From the NCBI RefSeq assembly GCF_001941945.1, contig NZ_CP015583.1:237001-301000 (forward strand): a stretch of 64,000 bases of DNA, in the 5' to 3' direction. Positions 38,922 to 47,872 of this stretch are shown piece by piece (position 1 is the stretch's first letter; each line of letters opens with the position of its first letter). This DNA is from Roseomonas gilardii (lineage in GTDB: Bacteria; Pseudomonadota; Alphaproteobacteria; Acetobacterales; Acetobacteraceae). Under the pieces are notes generated by a model that saw only the letters and a list, made by a program, of their open reading frames with translations, did not search any database and was not told the DNA's origin. Position numbers and translations under genes: made by a program.

Positions 38922-39554
38922 ATGACCGAGTCCGAACTGCGTGAACTTCTCGTCGAACTCGGCGCGAGTCTCTTCGCACGCGGCTATTCCGTCGGCAGCG
39001 CCGGCAACATCAGCGTGCGCCTGCCCGACGGCTACCTGATGACGCCGACCAACTCCTGCCTCGGCCGGCTGAAGGCGGATCGCATCAGCAAGCTCGACCC
39101 GGACTGGAAGCATGTGGGCGGCGACAAGCCTTCCAAGGAGGTCTTCATGCACCGCGCCGTGCTGACCGCGCGGCCGGAAGCGGGGGCGGTGGTGCATCTG
39201 CACTCCACCTACGCCACCGCCATCGGCTGCCTGGCCGGGCCGGAGGATACGGCGCCAATCCCGCCGCTGACGCCCTATTTCGTCATGCGCGTGGGCCGGA
39301 CGCTGCCGGTGATCCGCTACTACCGCCCCGGCGACGCGGCGATGGAGCGCGACATCCACGAAGCCGCCCGCGAGGCCCGCGCGGTGCTGCTCGCCAATCA
39401 CGGGCCGGTGGTGTCCGGCAAGACGCTGACCGACGCGGTCTATGCCGCCGAGGAGCTGGAGGAATCGGCCAAGCTCGCCCTGCTGCTGCAGGGCCGCGAA
39501 GCCAGGGAACTGACCGTGGAGCAGGTCGAGGACCTTCTCCGCACCTTCAACTGA
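38922..39554 (+). CDS. otnC: 3-oxo-tetronate 4-phosphate decarboxylase (class II aldolase family)
   Basis: 210 residues. Class II aldolase/adducin fold with SAGNISVRLPDGYLMTPT, metal-binding histidines in VVHLHSTYATAIGCL and the acidic residue of KPSKEVFMHRAV, plus LLANHGPVVSGKT. OtnC decarboxylates 3-oxo-tetronate 4-phosphate to dihydroxyacetone phosphate, completing the pathway. It lies 31 bases after denD and 56 before the transporter. Confidence 0.92.
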   Translation: MTESELRELLVELGASLFARGYSVGSAGNISVRLPDGYLMTPTNSCLGRLKADRISKLDPDWKHVGGDKPSKEVFMHRAVLTARPEAGAVVHLHSTYATAIGCLAGPEDTAPIPPLTPYFVMRVGRTLPVIRYYRPGDAAMERDIHEAAREARAVLLANHGPVVSGKTLTDAVYAAEELEESAKLALLLQGREARELTVEQVEDLLRTFN

Positions 39555-39610
39555 CAACCCCATCCGCCGCGTTCCGGCAGTGCCGGCGCGGCCGATCTGG
39601 AGAAAGACCA

Positions 39611-40915
39611 ATGAGCGCACATGCCGGCGCCGCGAGCCTTGCTCCGGCGGCGACGGAGGACGGCCTGTACCGCAAGGTCGCCTTCCGCATCATGCCTCTG
39701 CTGATGCTCTGCTACGTCGTGGCCTATCTGGACCGCGTCAATGTCGGCTTCGCCAAGCTGCAGATGTCGCAGGAGCTGGGCTTCAGCGAAACCGTCTTCG
39801 GCCTGGGCGCCGGCATCTTCTTCCTCGGCTACTTCTTCTTCGAGGTGCCGAGCAACATCATCCTGCACCGGGTGGGCGCGCGCATCTGGATGGCGCGCAT
39901 CATGATCACCTGGGGCATCCTCTCTGCGCTCTTCATGTTCGTGGAGAATGCCTGGCAGTTCTACGTGCTGCGCTTCCTGCTCGGCGTGGCGGAGGCCGGC
40001 TTCTATCCGGGCGTCATCCTCTACCTCACCTACTGGTTCCCCTCGAACCGGCGCGGCAAGATGTTCGCCATCTTCCAGGCGGGCAGTCCGGCCGCCGGCA
40101 TCTTCGGCAATCCGCTTTCCGGCTGGATCATGCAGAGCTTCGACGGCATCAAGGGCTGGAGCGGCTGGCAGTGGATGTTCCTGATCGAGGCCGTGCCGGC
40201 CGTCGTGCTGGGCCTCGTCCTGATCGCCTATCTGGACAACGGCGTGAAGAGCGCGAAGTGGCTGGCCGAGGACGAGAAGGACACCCTCGCCCGCAACATC
40301 GCCGCCGACAGCAGCGGCAAGGACGAGCACCAGTCGGTCTTCGTCGTGCTGCGCGACCCGCGCGTCTGGGTGATGTGCCTGATCTATTTCAGCTTCGTCA
40401 TGGGCCAGTACGGGCTGACCTTCTGGATGCCGACCCTGGTGAAGGCCTCCGGCGTCTCGGGCGACTTCAACATCGGCCTGCTCAGCGCCATCCCCTTCAT
40501 CTGCGCCATCATCGCCATGGTGGTCTTCAGCCGCAGCGCCGATGCGCGACGTGAGCGCCGCTGGCACCTGGTGATCCCGGCCCTGCTGGGCGCCGTGGGC
40601 TTCGTCGTCGCGGCGACGGCGTCCAGCACCGCCATCGCGATCATCTTCCTCTCGATGGCCGCGGCGGGCGTGCTGGCCTGCGCGCCGCTCTTCTGGTCGC
40701 TGCCCACCGCCTTCCTGTCCGGCGCGGCGGCTGCCTCGGGCATCGCCTTCATCAACTCGGTGGCCAATCTGGCGGGCTTCGCCAGCCCCTACCTGATCGG
40801 CACGCTGCGTGACATGACCCAGTCCTCGGCCATGGGCATGTACGTGCTGGCGGGCTTCCTGGTGCTCGGCGCGGCCATCGTGCTGATGGTCCCGGCCAAG
40901 CTGGTGAACCGCTGA
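39611..40915 (+). CDS. MFS transporter of the anion:cation symporter family
   Basis: 434 residues, 12 predicted membrane helices. It shows family hallmarks LCYVVAYLDRVNVGFAKLQM, FFLGYFFFEVPSNIILHRVGAR and LGVAEAGFYPGVILYLTYWFP. This group (TtuB, GudP, phthalate and 4-hydroxyphenylacetate carriers) imports organic acids with protons. As the last gene of the tetronate operon it most likely imports L-threonate and/or D-erythronate. A strong terminator follows. Confidence 0.93.
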   Translation: MSAHAGAASLAPAATEDGLYRKVAFRIMPLLMLCYVVAYLDRVNVGFAKLQMSQELGFSETVFGLGAGIFFLGYFFFEVPSNIILHRVGARIWMARIMITWGILSALFMFVENAWQFYVLRFLLGVAEAGFYPGVILYLTYWFPSNRRGKMFAIFQAGSPAAGIFGNPLSGWIMQSFDGIKGWSGWQWMFLIEAVPAVVLGLVLIAYLDNGVKSAKWLAEDEKDTLARNIAADSSGKDEHQSVFVVLRDPRVWVMCLIYFSFVMGQYGLTFWMPTLVKASGVSGDFNIGLLSAIPFICAIIAMVVFSRSADARRERRWHLVIPALLGAVGFVVAATASSTAIAIIFLSMAAAGVLACAPLFWSLPTAFLSGAAAASGIAFINSVANLAGFASPYLIGTLRDMTQSSAMGMYVLAGFLVLGAAIVLMVPAKLVNR

Positions 40916-40947
40916 CGGGACAAATCCCCCGTCACGCCGGAAAACGG

Positions 40948-40979
40948 ACGCCCGCCGCAGCGATGCGGCGGGCGTTTTT
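40948..40979 (+). terminator. Rho-independent terminator of the tetronate operon
   Basis: ACGCCCGCCGCA, loop GCGA, TGCGGCGGGCGT: a perfect 12-bp stem followed by TTTT, 33 bases after the MFS stop. It lies 61 bases beyond the 3' end of the minus-strand Smr gene and could act for both directions. Confidence 0.92.
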
Positions 40980-41039
40980 CGTGGGGGACACGGTTTCCTT
41001 CCGGGAGTTCCAGACACCGCCAGCGCCAGCCACGACGCG

Positions 41040-41596
41040 CTATCGGGACAACTTCACCCGTTCCCGCCGCCGCAGCAGCAGGTGCACCGCCCCGGTATTT
41101 GCGGCATGGGCATGGGCGATGCCGAGCAGCACTGGCCGCAGCGGCGGCAGGTTCAGCCAGTGCGGCAGCTCCCGCCGCAGCACACCGCCTTCGCCGGAGC
41201 CCTTGCCGGTGACGATGGCGACGCAGCGCAGGTCGTCGGCATGGGCCGTCAGGATGAAGGAGAGCACGGCGGCATGGGCGTCCTGCACCCGGCGCCCATG
41301 CAGGTCCAGCACCCGCTCGGGCCGGATGCGGCCTTTCCGCAGCTCCTTCCAGCGCTTCGTGTCCAGCCCCGGACCGGGCTGGCCGACCTGCAACTCCGGC
41401 ATGACCGGACGCGCCGGCTTCGCGGCCCGGGCCGGGGAGGGCGGCGGCAGGGCAGGGGGCTCCTCGGCCGGGATAGGGGCGGGGCGGGTTCGGCCGGCGG
41501 CGCATGGCCGGGCAGCGCCGCGACATGATGCATCGCGACCCAGGCCCGCCACAGCCGGCGGTCGGACTCGCTCAGCCCACGGGGGCGTCGGGCCAT
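41040..41596 (-). pseudogene. Smr/MutS2-type endonuclease domain protein, probably frameshifted
   Basis: The C-terminal half is a clear Smr domain (RVLDLHGRRVQDAHAAVLSFI, IVTGKGSGEGGVLRRELPHWL). The matching N-terminus of alphaproteobacterial Smr proteins (GLSESDRRLWRAWVAMHH) starts at ATG 41596 but in another frame. The two frames cross at about 41,470-41,495 in a CGCCCCGCCCC tract, where restoring a single base would give one protein of about 185 residues. Either a real one-base deletion or a homopolymer base-call error. The downstream frame can start at ATG 41552 but then has an atypical N-terminus. Smr proteins are DNA or RNA nicking nucleases. Confidence 0.75.
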
Positions 41597-41789
41597 GGGC
41601 GTTTGCCAGCCAGGAGAGCCAAGGGGTCGAAAAGCCATGCTGTTGAAGGGGCGGGGCCCGTGGCGGGCGCCGGACCCCTGAATGGCCCCGAAACCGGCCC
41701 GGTGCAAACGCCCGTTCCGGGGGCGTGCCATGCCACCCGGAAACCGGCCGGCGGAGGCTGCAGCGAAGAGGAGTGGGGCGGGACCGGGC

Positions 41790-42305
41790 TCAGCCGGGGC
41801 GGACCTCGATCCCGGTCAGCCCCTTCGACAGCACGAAGAGCAGGTCCGGCAGGGGCAGGGCGACGCAGCCCTCGGTGGGCGCCAGGCCCGGCCGGGCGAC
41901 ATGCAGGAAGATCGCGCTGCCGCGTCCCCGCACCACCGGGGCATCGTTCCAGCCCAACACGCCGACTACGTCGTACAGCCCGTCCCGCCGCCACAGCTCC
42001 TCGTGCCGGGCCGGATGCGGCAGGGTGACGGCGCGGTTGTAGTCCGGGTGCCCCGGATCGTCGCACCAGCCATCTTGCGGCGCGATCGGTTCCACCGGCA
42101 CGGCGCAAGCCGGGGGGGGCAGCCGGTCGGCGCGGTACAGGACGCGGCGCAGCGGCAGGAGACCGGTCGGCGTGGCGCCGTCGCCCTCCGCCTTGTCGGC
42201 ACGGATGCCGCCTTTGCCCAGGGCGCAGGACCAGCGGTCGCGGCCGAGGATCAGGTGGCCGGTGGTTCGATCACTGTTCTGGCCATCCGGCAGGACGAGG
42301 CCCAT
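41790..42305 (-). CDS. L,D-transpeptidase (YkuD-fold) family protein
   Basis: 171 residues. It has the family's catalytic pattern, a histidine (IFLHVARPGLAPTEGCVAL) followed by the nucleophilic cysteine in TEGCVAL, and the fold's early GKGGIRADKAEGDGATPTG. No signal peptide is seen. This short variant (DUF-type YkuD proteins) is common in alphaproteobacteria; whether it crosslinks peptidoglycan or acts in the cytoplasm is unclear. It ends 193 bases upstream of the Smr start and lies 39 bases after ribA on the same strand. Confidence 0.87.
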   Translation of the reverse strand: MGLVLPDGQNSDRTTGHLILGRDRWSCALGKGGIRADKAEGDGATPTGLLPLRRVLYRADRLPPPACAVPVEPIAPQDGWCDDPGHPDYNRAVTLPHPARHEELWRRDGLYDVVGVLGWNDAPVVRGRGSAIFLHVARPGLAPTEGCVALPLPDLLFVLSKGLTGIEVRPG

Positions 42306-42344
42306 CACGTCAGGGGCATTCCTCAGATCGGTTCGTCGCGCCCG

Positions 42345-43517
42345 CTACTTCAGCAGATGGCCGAAGCGCAGCGCCTTGGTTTCCAGATAGCCGTCATTGA
42401 CGCCATTGGCCACGAAGGCATGCCGCACCCGGTCCACCACCTCGATGCCGCAGGCGGCGAGGCCGGCGATCTTCTCCGGATTGTTGGTCAGCAGCCGCAC
42501 GCGTGGGATGTGCAGCGCCCGCAGCATCTCCGCAGCGACCAGGAAGTTCCGCTCGTCGGCGCCATAGCCCAGGGCCCGGTTGGCATCGAGCGTGTCGAGC
42601 CCGCCATCCTGCAGCGCATAGGCGCGCAGCTTGTTCACCAGCCCGATGCCGCGCCCTTCCTGCGCCAGATAGAGCAGCACGCCGCTGCCCTCCGCCGCCA
42701 TGCGGGCGATGGCGCCACGCAGCTGGGGGCCGCAGTCGCAGCGCAGGCTGCCCAGCAGGTCGCCGGTGAAGCATTCCGAGTGCACCCGCGCCAGCGGCGC
42801 CCCGCCACGGGCCGCCAGGGCCTCCGGCTCGCCCACCAGGATGGCGAGGTGCTCGATCCCCCCATCGGCCGGACGGAAGGCGACGATCCGCGTCTCGGCG
42901 GAATCCTCCAGCGGCACGCGGGCCTCGGCCACGGCGGCCAGGGTGGTGGCCGCCGTCTCGGGATAGGCGATGACATCCGCCGCCGGCACCTCAAGGAGTC
43001 CCTCCGGCAAAGCCAGGCGGGGCGCGGCGACCAGGGCGGGCAGCAGCCGCCCCAGCTTGGCCAGCGCCAGGGCGGCCCGGGCCAGGGGAGGGGCCGGCAC
43101 CGGCTCGGGCACCACCGGCAGCAGCCGCTCCGCCGTCGGGTCCGCGAGATGGCGGAGCGTGGTCGGGTTCAGCAGGGCGGGCGAGGCCCGCAGGGCGACC
43201 GGCCCGCCTCCGGAGCCGGGATCGGCGGCCAGGATGGCAGCGGCGCGTGTCGGCTCCAGCAGCAGGACCGGCGTCTCCCCTCCCTCCGGCCGCGGGCTGG
43301 ACGCGAATTCCGCCAGCCCCCGGCCCGAGAGCGTCTCGGCCGCACCCACCAGCAGCCCGCCCCCGTCCGGCCCACGCAGCAGGACCGGCGTCCCGCGCCG
43401 GAGCTCCCCCAGGGCACGGTGGACGCCTCGCAGGGCCTGGACATGCAGGACCGTCTCGGCACCGCTTTCCGCTGCGTCATCGGGACGTCCCGGTGCGGGC
43501 CGGGCCAGGGGATCCAT
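42345..43517 (-). CDS. ribA: GTP cyclohydrolase II with a degenerate N-terminal RibB-like region
   Basis: 390 residues. The C-terminal 200 residues are RibA: zinc-site cysteines in HSECFTGDLLGSLRCDCG, catalytic YLAQEGRGIGLVNKL, DANRALGYGADER and LLTNNPEKIAGL. It opens GTP to the pyrimidine precursor of riboflavin. The first 190 residues occupy the place of 3,4-dihydroxy-2-butanone-4-phosphate synthase but lack its acidic metal motif, so only the RibA activity is expected. ATG 43517 is preferred to 43583. Divergent from the response-regulator gene. Confidence 0.92.
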   Translation of the reverse strand: MDPLARPAPGRPDDAAESGAETVLHVQALRGVHRALGELRRGTPVLLRGPDGGGLLVGAAETLSGRGLAEFASSPRPEGGETPVLLLEPTRAAAILAADPGSGGGPVALRASPALLNPTTLRHLADPTAERLLPVVPEPVPAPPLARAALALAKLGRLLPALVAAPRLALPEGLLEVPAADVIAYPETAATTLAAVAEARVPLEDSAETRIVAFRPADGGIEHLAILVGEPEALAARGGAPLARVHSECFTGDLLGSLRCDCGPQLRGAIARMAAEGSGVLLYLAQEGRGIGLVNKLRAYALQDGGLDTLDANRALGYGADERNFLVAAEMLRALHIPRVRLLTNNPEKIAGLAACGIEVVDRVRHAFVANGVNDGYLETKALRFGHLLK

Positions 43518-43754
43518 GGATTCTGTCGCTTCTCTTTGTTCGTTCGGACGGGAAAGATGGGGTGGCTGGGGCGGAATGGACACTGCCTGACCCTGGTGAT
43601 GTCAAAATGGCGGCGCTTGCAGTCTTGCCAATCTTCCAATAGCCACGAAATCGCGAGGCGAAGTCTTGCATGGCCGGTTCCCGGTCGGCACAATCCAGGA
43701 ACGCTGCGGTTGTAGCATCTTGGGAATCTTGACAGTTGCGACAATGAGGATGGC

Positions 43755-44471
43755 ATGTCCGGCCCCCGGCCTGTCCTGATCGTGGATGATGACCCGGCGC
43801 TCCGCGCCACCCTGAGCGAACAATTATCCCTCGACGGGGAGTTCGCGGTGCATGAGGCCGGGACGGCTGAGCAGGCGGAACATGCCTTGCTGGAGCCCAG
43901 CGCGCGTTACGACGCGGTGCTGCTCGATATCGGCTTGCCGGATGGCAATGGCCGCGACCTCTGCGCCAAGCTGCGGCGCGATGGGGTGCGCGTGCCCATC
44001 ATCATGCTGACCGGTGCCGACGCGGAGACCGACGTGGTGCGCGGCCTGGATGCGGGGGCGAACGACTATATCGCGAAGCCCTTCCGGATCAATGAGTTGC
44101 TGGCCCGCCTCCGGGCCCAGCTCCGGGTCTTCGACAACAGCGAGGACGCCGTCTTCGTGGTCGGCCCCTATACCTTCCGCCCGGCCGCCAAGGTGCTGCA
44201 GGACACGGTGAAGAACCGCCGCATCCGGCTGACCGAGAAGGAATGCTCGATCCTGAAGTTCCTCTACCGCGCCGGCGGCCGTCCGGTGGCGCGGCAGGTG
44301 CTGCTGAACGAGGTCTGGGGCTACAACGCGGCGGTGACCACGCACACGCTGGAAACCCATATCTACCGCCTCCGCCAGAAGATCGAGCAGGACCCGGCCA
44401 ACGCCTCCCTGCTGCTGACCGAAGGCGGCGGCTACCGCCTCGACCCGGCCGCGGGGCGCCTCGCGGCCTGA
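43755..44471 (+). CDS. OmpR/PhoB-type response regulator
   Basis: 238 residues. Receiver domain with acidic pocket (LIVDDDP), phospho-acceptor aspartate in AVLLDIGLPDGNG, the threonine of IIMLTGAD and KP in YIAKPFRINE. The C-terminal winged helix is of the Trans_reg_C type (RLTEKECSILKFLYRA, TTHTLETHIYRLRQKIE, GGGYRLDP). No histidine kinase is adjacent, so it is an orphan in this window. A GAGGA site precedes ATG 43755. Confidence 0.93.
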   Translation: MSGPRPVLIVDDDPALRATLSEQLSLDGEFAVHEAGTAEQAEHALLEPSARYDAVLLDIGLPDGNGRDLCAKLRRDGVRVPIIMLTGADAETDVVRGLDAGANDYIAKPFRINELLARLRAQLRVFDNSEDAVFVVGPYTFRPAAKVLQDTVKNRRIRLTEKECSILKFLYRAGGRPVARQVLLNEVWGYNAAVTTHTLETHIYRLRQKIEQDPANASLLLTEGGGYRLDPAAGRLAA

Positions 44472-44607
44472 TCCCGGCGGGACCGGAAGTCCGGTTCCGC
44501 CATAGGGAATCGCGCCCCGTTCCCCCCGGCCCAGGGGCCGGGTGCCAAGGCTCCGGCCGGAAAAGGAGGCATACCCCCCTCCGGCCAGAGGCCCCGGCCA
44601 TTCCCGT

Positions 44608-45195
44608 TCAGGCGATGCGGCAGGCTTCCTCGAAGCTCAGGCGCGGCAGGCGCTCCCGAACCCCGGCGGGGTCGCCATAGCCCAGGTTCACCAGCATGTT
44701 GGACTTGATCCGCGTGCCGGCGAAGAAGGCCTCGTCCACCAGGGCATTGTTGAAGCCGCTCATCGGCCCCGCATCCAGCCCGACGGCGCGCGCCGCCACG
44801 ATCAGGTAGGCGGCCTGGAGGCTGCCGTTGCGGAAGGCATTGACCTGCCGCACCTCGGGATCGGCATACCAGGGGCGCGCATCCATGTGCGGGAAGAGCT
44901 TCGGCAACTGCTCGGTGAAGTCCAGGTCATAGGCGGCGATAGCCACGACCGGGGCGCTCATCGTCTTCTCCAGGTTGCCGCTTGAAAGGGCTGGGCGCAG
45001 CTTCTCCTTGCCCTCCGGGGAGGTGACGAAGACGAAGCGGGCGGGCGAGCTGTTGCCGGCGGTCGGTCCCAGCTTCAGCAGATCGTAGATCTTGCGCAGC
45101 TGCGCCTCGGAAACGGGCCGGTCCTGCCACTTGTTCTGCGAGCGGGCGGTGCGGAAGATCCGGTCCAGCGCGGCGGTGTCGATCGTATCGGGCAT
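44608..45195 (-). CDS. RutE-like nitroreductase family protein
   Basis: 195 residues. FMN-dependent nitroreductase fold with the RutE/HadB-group start ([16 protein letters not shown]), [17 protein letters not shown] and the flavin-binding [13 protein letters not shown]. In E. coli RutE reduces malonic semialdehyde in uracil breakdown. No other rut gene is nearby, so substrate is uncertain and a general NAD(P)H quinone or nitro reductase is possible. Monocistronic, divergent from the glycosyltransferase gene. Confidence 0.87.
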   Translation of the reverse strand: MPDTIDTAALDRIFRTARSQNKWQDRPVSEAQLRKIYDLLKLGPTAGNSSPARFVFVTSPEGKEKLRPALSSGNLEKTMSAPVVAIAAYDLDFTEQLPKLFPHMDARPWYADPEVRQVNAFRNGSLQAAYLIVAARAVGLDAGPMSGFNNALVDEAFFAGTRIKSNMLVNLGYGDPAGVRERLPRLSFEEACRIA

Positions 45196-45478
45196 ATGTC
45201 ACTCCAGGACGAGGCGACCACCGGCAGGCAGGGCCGGGATCGCGCGATCGGGCAGGCGGCCGCAGCATGACCCGTGCCAGGGCCGGGACTCCGGGCACGG
45301 AATCCGGACACGGGGGGGCGGGCAACGGCGCTGCGGGATAGGTTAGGCTCCCTGTCCGGCCCGCGCCAATCACCGGCGCCCATGACGGCGATCCAATGGG
45401 CCGCATGGCCGGGGGCGCGTGGCGCCCCCGGGCGAGGTCCGGGCGATCCCTCCGGGAAGCGCCTCCCCGGAAACATAT

Positions 45479-46735
45479 ATGGAAAGGCGCTTTGCGGGGC
45501 CTGTCGCATCGGTCATGAAACGCACCGGAAAATCCGAGCGTTCAGCGCCCGCCATTGTCAGGGACCGATCCTTGCCCGCCTTCCGCGAGAGCCTGCGGCT
45601 TCGCCTTCCGCCCGGTCCGCCCCCTCCCGCCCTGGTCGCCATCCCCGCCCGGGACGAGGCGGAGGCCATCCCCGTCTGCCTCGCCGCCCTGGCCGCGCAG
45701 GCCATGCCCGAAGGCACCCCGATGCCCCCCGGTCGCTTCGGCGTGGTCCTGCTGGTCAACAACAGCCGGGACGGCACCGTCGCCCTGGCGCGGGACATGG
45801 CGGGGCGCCTGCCTTTCCCGCTGCTGGTGCTGGAGGAAGGCCTGCCGCCCGAACTGGCCCATGCCGGCGAGGCACGCCGCCGCGCCATGGAGGCCGCCGC
45901 CCTCTGGCTGGAGCGGGATGCCGTGCCCGGCGCCGTGCTGCTGACCACGGATGCGGATGGCCGCCCGGCGCGGGACTGGGTGGCGCGCAATCTCCTGGCG
46001 CTGGAGGCCGGGGCCGATGCGGTGCTGGGCCTGATCACCGTGGACCCGGAGGAGCACGAACGCGCCCTTCCCGCCGCCCTGCGCCAGCGCAGCGCGGAGG
46101 AGGAGCGCTACGACGCCCTTCTGGTGGAGCTGGCGGCACGGCTGGACCCCGACCCGGCCGATCCCTGGCCCCGGCATGACTGCGAATCGGGGGCCAGCAT
46201 GGCGGTGACCCTGGCCGCCTATCGCCGCGCCGGCGGTCTGCCCTCGCAGGCCCTGGGCGAGGACCGGGCCTTCTGCGACGCGCTGCGGCGGATCGACGCG
46301 CGCCTGCGCCATGCGCCGGAAGCGGTGGTGGAGGTGTCCTGCCGCCTCCATGGCCGTGCCCAGGGGGGCATGGCTGATACGATGCGCTTCCTGATCGATG
46401 CCACCGACGCCCCCATCGAGGGACGGCTGGAACCGGCCCTCGATGCCGCCCGGCGCTACCGTCTGCGGGCACTGGCACGGCGGCTGTTCCGTGCCCCGCC
46501 GGATGCTGTCGCGGCCGAAGCCGCCGGATTCGGGCTGGAAGGCCCGGCCCTGGCGGCCCTCCTGGCGCAGCCCGGCTTCGGCCGGGCCTGGGAGGCCGTG
46601 GCCGCCGTCAGCCCCGTGCTGCGGCAGCGCACCCCTCTGGAACGCCACGATCTCGTCCCGGAAACGCAGCGCGTGGAGGCGCTCCTGGCCCCGCTCCGGG
46701 CCGCCATGGCGGAGGCCACGAATCCGGGCCCCTGA
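45479..46735 (+). CDS. Family 2 glycosyltransferase-like protein
   Basis: About 418 residues. A GT-A core is visible: VAIPARDEAEAIPVCLAAL near the N-terminus, VLLVNNSRDGT, TTDADGRPARDWV as the metal-binding DxD region and ALGEDRAFCDALRR later. The C-terminal 120 residues are alpha-helical and unassigned. Sugar donor and acceptor are unknown. The start is uncertain (ATG 45479 or ATG 45518, neither with a strong ribosome site). It stands alone between the nitroreductase and the aromatic amino acid operon. Confidence 0.8.
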   Translation: MERRFAGPVASVMKRTGKSERSAPAIVRDRSLPAFRESLRLRLPPGPPPPALVAIPARDEAEAIPVCLAALAAQAMPEGTPMPPGRFGVVLLVNNSRDGTVALARDMAGRLPFPLLVLEEGLPPELAHAGEARRRAMEAAALWLERDAVPGAVLLTTDADGRPARDWVARNLLALEAGADAVLGLITVDPEEHERALPAALRQRSAEEERYDALLVELAARLDPDPADPWPRHDCESGASMAVTLAAYRRAGGLPSQALGEDRAFCDALRRIDARLRHAPEAVVEVSCRLHGRAQGGMADTMRFLIDATDAPIEGRLEPALDAARRYRLRALARRLFRAPPDAVAAEAAGFGLEGPALAALLAQPGFGRAWEAVAAVSPVLRQRTPLERHDLVPETQRVEALLAPLRAAMAEATNPGP

Positions 46736-46966
46736 TGGCACGGCGTTGATACCGGGGGCGGGCCTCTTCCCGATGGGTCCGCCTTGGCTCCTGGCGGCGG
46801 CCATCCCTCCCACCCCGGCAGGGAACGCGGCTTCCCCCGCGGCGGCAGGGGCGTGATACGTTCCGTCCCGCCCGGCGAGGGGCAGCCCCGCGAATCCGCT
46901 TGGCCGGCGCGAATCCGGCCCGGCCTGCTCTTTCCCTTCGCCTTGGCGCGGGGCAAGGAGGGCATT

Positions 46967-47872
46967 ATGGGTTCGCCGGATATCATGACCGACCTGCCGT
47001 CGCCCGATCTGTCATCGCCCGACCTGGCGTCGCTGCGTGCCGAGATCGATTCGATCGACGACGCGGTGCACGACCTGCTGATGCGCCGGGCGGCGCTTTC
47101 CGCCCGCATGGCCGCCAGCCGGGTGAAGAACGACAGCTTCCCCTATCGCCCGGGCCGCGAGGCCGGGATCCTGCGCCGCCTCCTGGCCCGCCACCATCCT
47201 CCCCTTCCGGCCGGCACGATGGTCCGGATCTGGCGAGAGATCATCGCCGCCTCGCTCTCGCAGCAGGGGCCGCTCTCCCTCGCGGTGCTGCAGCCGCAAC
47301 GCGGGAATCCGGACGAGGCCCCACTGTCCGCCCTGGCCCGCGCGCATTTCGGCGAGGGCAGCGCGCTGCGCCTGCATGCCACGCCGGGCCGGGTCCTCGC
47401 CGCGCTGTCCGTCGGAGAGGCCAACCTCGCCATCCTGCCGATGCCCGATGACGGCGATCTGGCCGAGGCCGCCTGGTGGCTGCGGCTGGAGGCGCCGCGA
47501 TTGCACGTGGTGGCCGCGCTGCCTTTCCTCGCCCCACTGGGGCAGCGGCCGCAGGCGCTGGTGGTCGCCGCCATGGCGCCGGAACCCACCGGGCGCGACC
47601 GTTCGCTGCTGCGCCTCGCCCATGCGCCGGACATGTCGCGCGACGCGCTCGCCGCCGCCCTGTCGGCGGCGGGGCTGAAGGTGCTGCGGCTGATCCCCTT
47701 CCGCGACCTGCCGCACCCGCACGAGACGGGCGCCGCGCGCGCGGCCGACAGGGGGGCGGAGGGCTGCGCCCTGGCCGAGATCGAGGGGTTCCTCACCCCC
47801 GGCGACCCTCGCCTGAAGAACCTTCGCGCCGATCTGCTCGGCGCCTATGCCGAGCCGGAGAGCCTGCCATGA
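46967..47872 (+). CDS. Chorismate mutase with a degenerate prephenate dehydratase-like C-terminus
   Basis: 301 residues. Residues about 18-105 form an AroQ-type chorismate mutase ([23 protein letters not shown], then [14 protein letters not shown] and [12 protein letters not shown]). The remaining 190 residues sit where a P-protein has prephenate dehydratase, but the dehydratase TRF motif and the ACT-domain ESRP motif are missing. Only mutase activity is expected, turning chorismate into prephenate for the two genes after it. AAGGAGG precedes ATG 46967; ATGA overlap with hisC. Confidence 0.85.
   Translation: MGSPDIMTDLPSPDLSSPDLASLRAEIDSIDDAVHDLLMRRAALSARMAASRVKNDSFPYRPGREAGILRRLLARHHPPLPAGTMVRIWREIIAASLSQQGPLSLAVLQPQRGNPDEAPLSALARAHFGEGSALRLHATPGRVLAALSVGEANLAILPMPDDGDLAEAAWWLRLEAPRLHVVAALPFLAPLGQRPQALVVAAMAPEPTGRDRSLLRLAHAPDMSRDALAAALSAAGLKVLRLIPFRDLPHPHETGAARAADRGAEGCALAEIEGFLTPGDPRLKNLRADLLGAYAEPESLP

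Noticed and set aside
43729-43734. TTGACA just upstream of the response-regulator gene
   Set aside because: It looks like a -35 box, but the required -10 position would fall at the start codon, so it cannot serve this gene.
44472-44607. Possible terminator between the response regulator and nitroreductase genes
   Set aside because: G/C-rich runs are present but no clear stem followed by T residues could be drawn.
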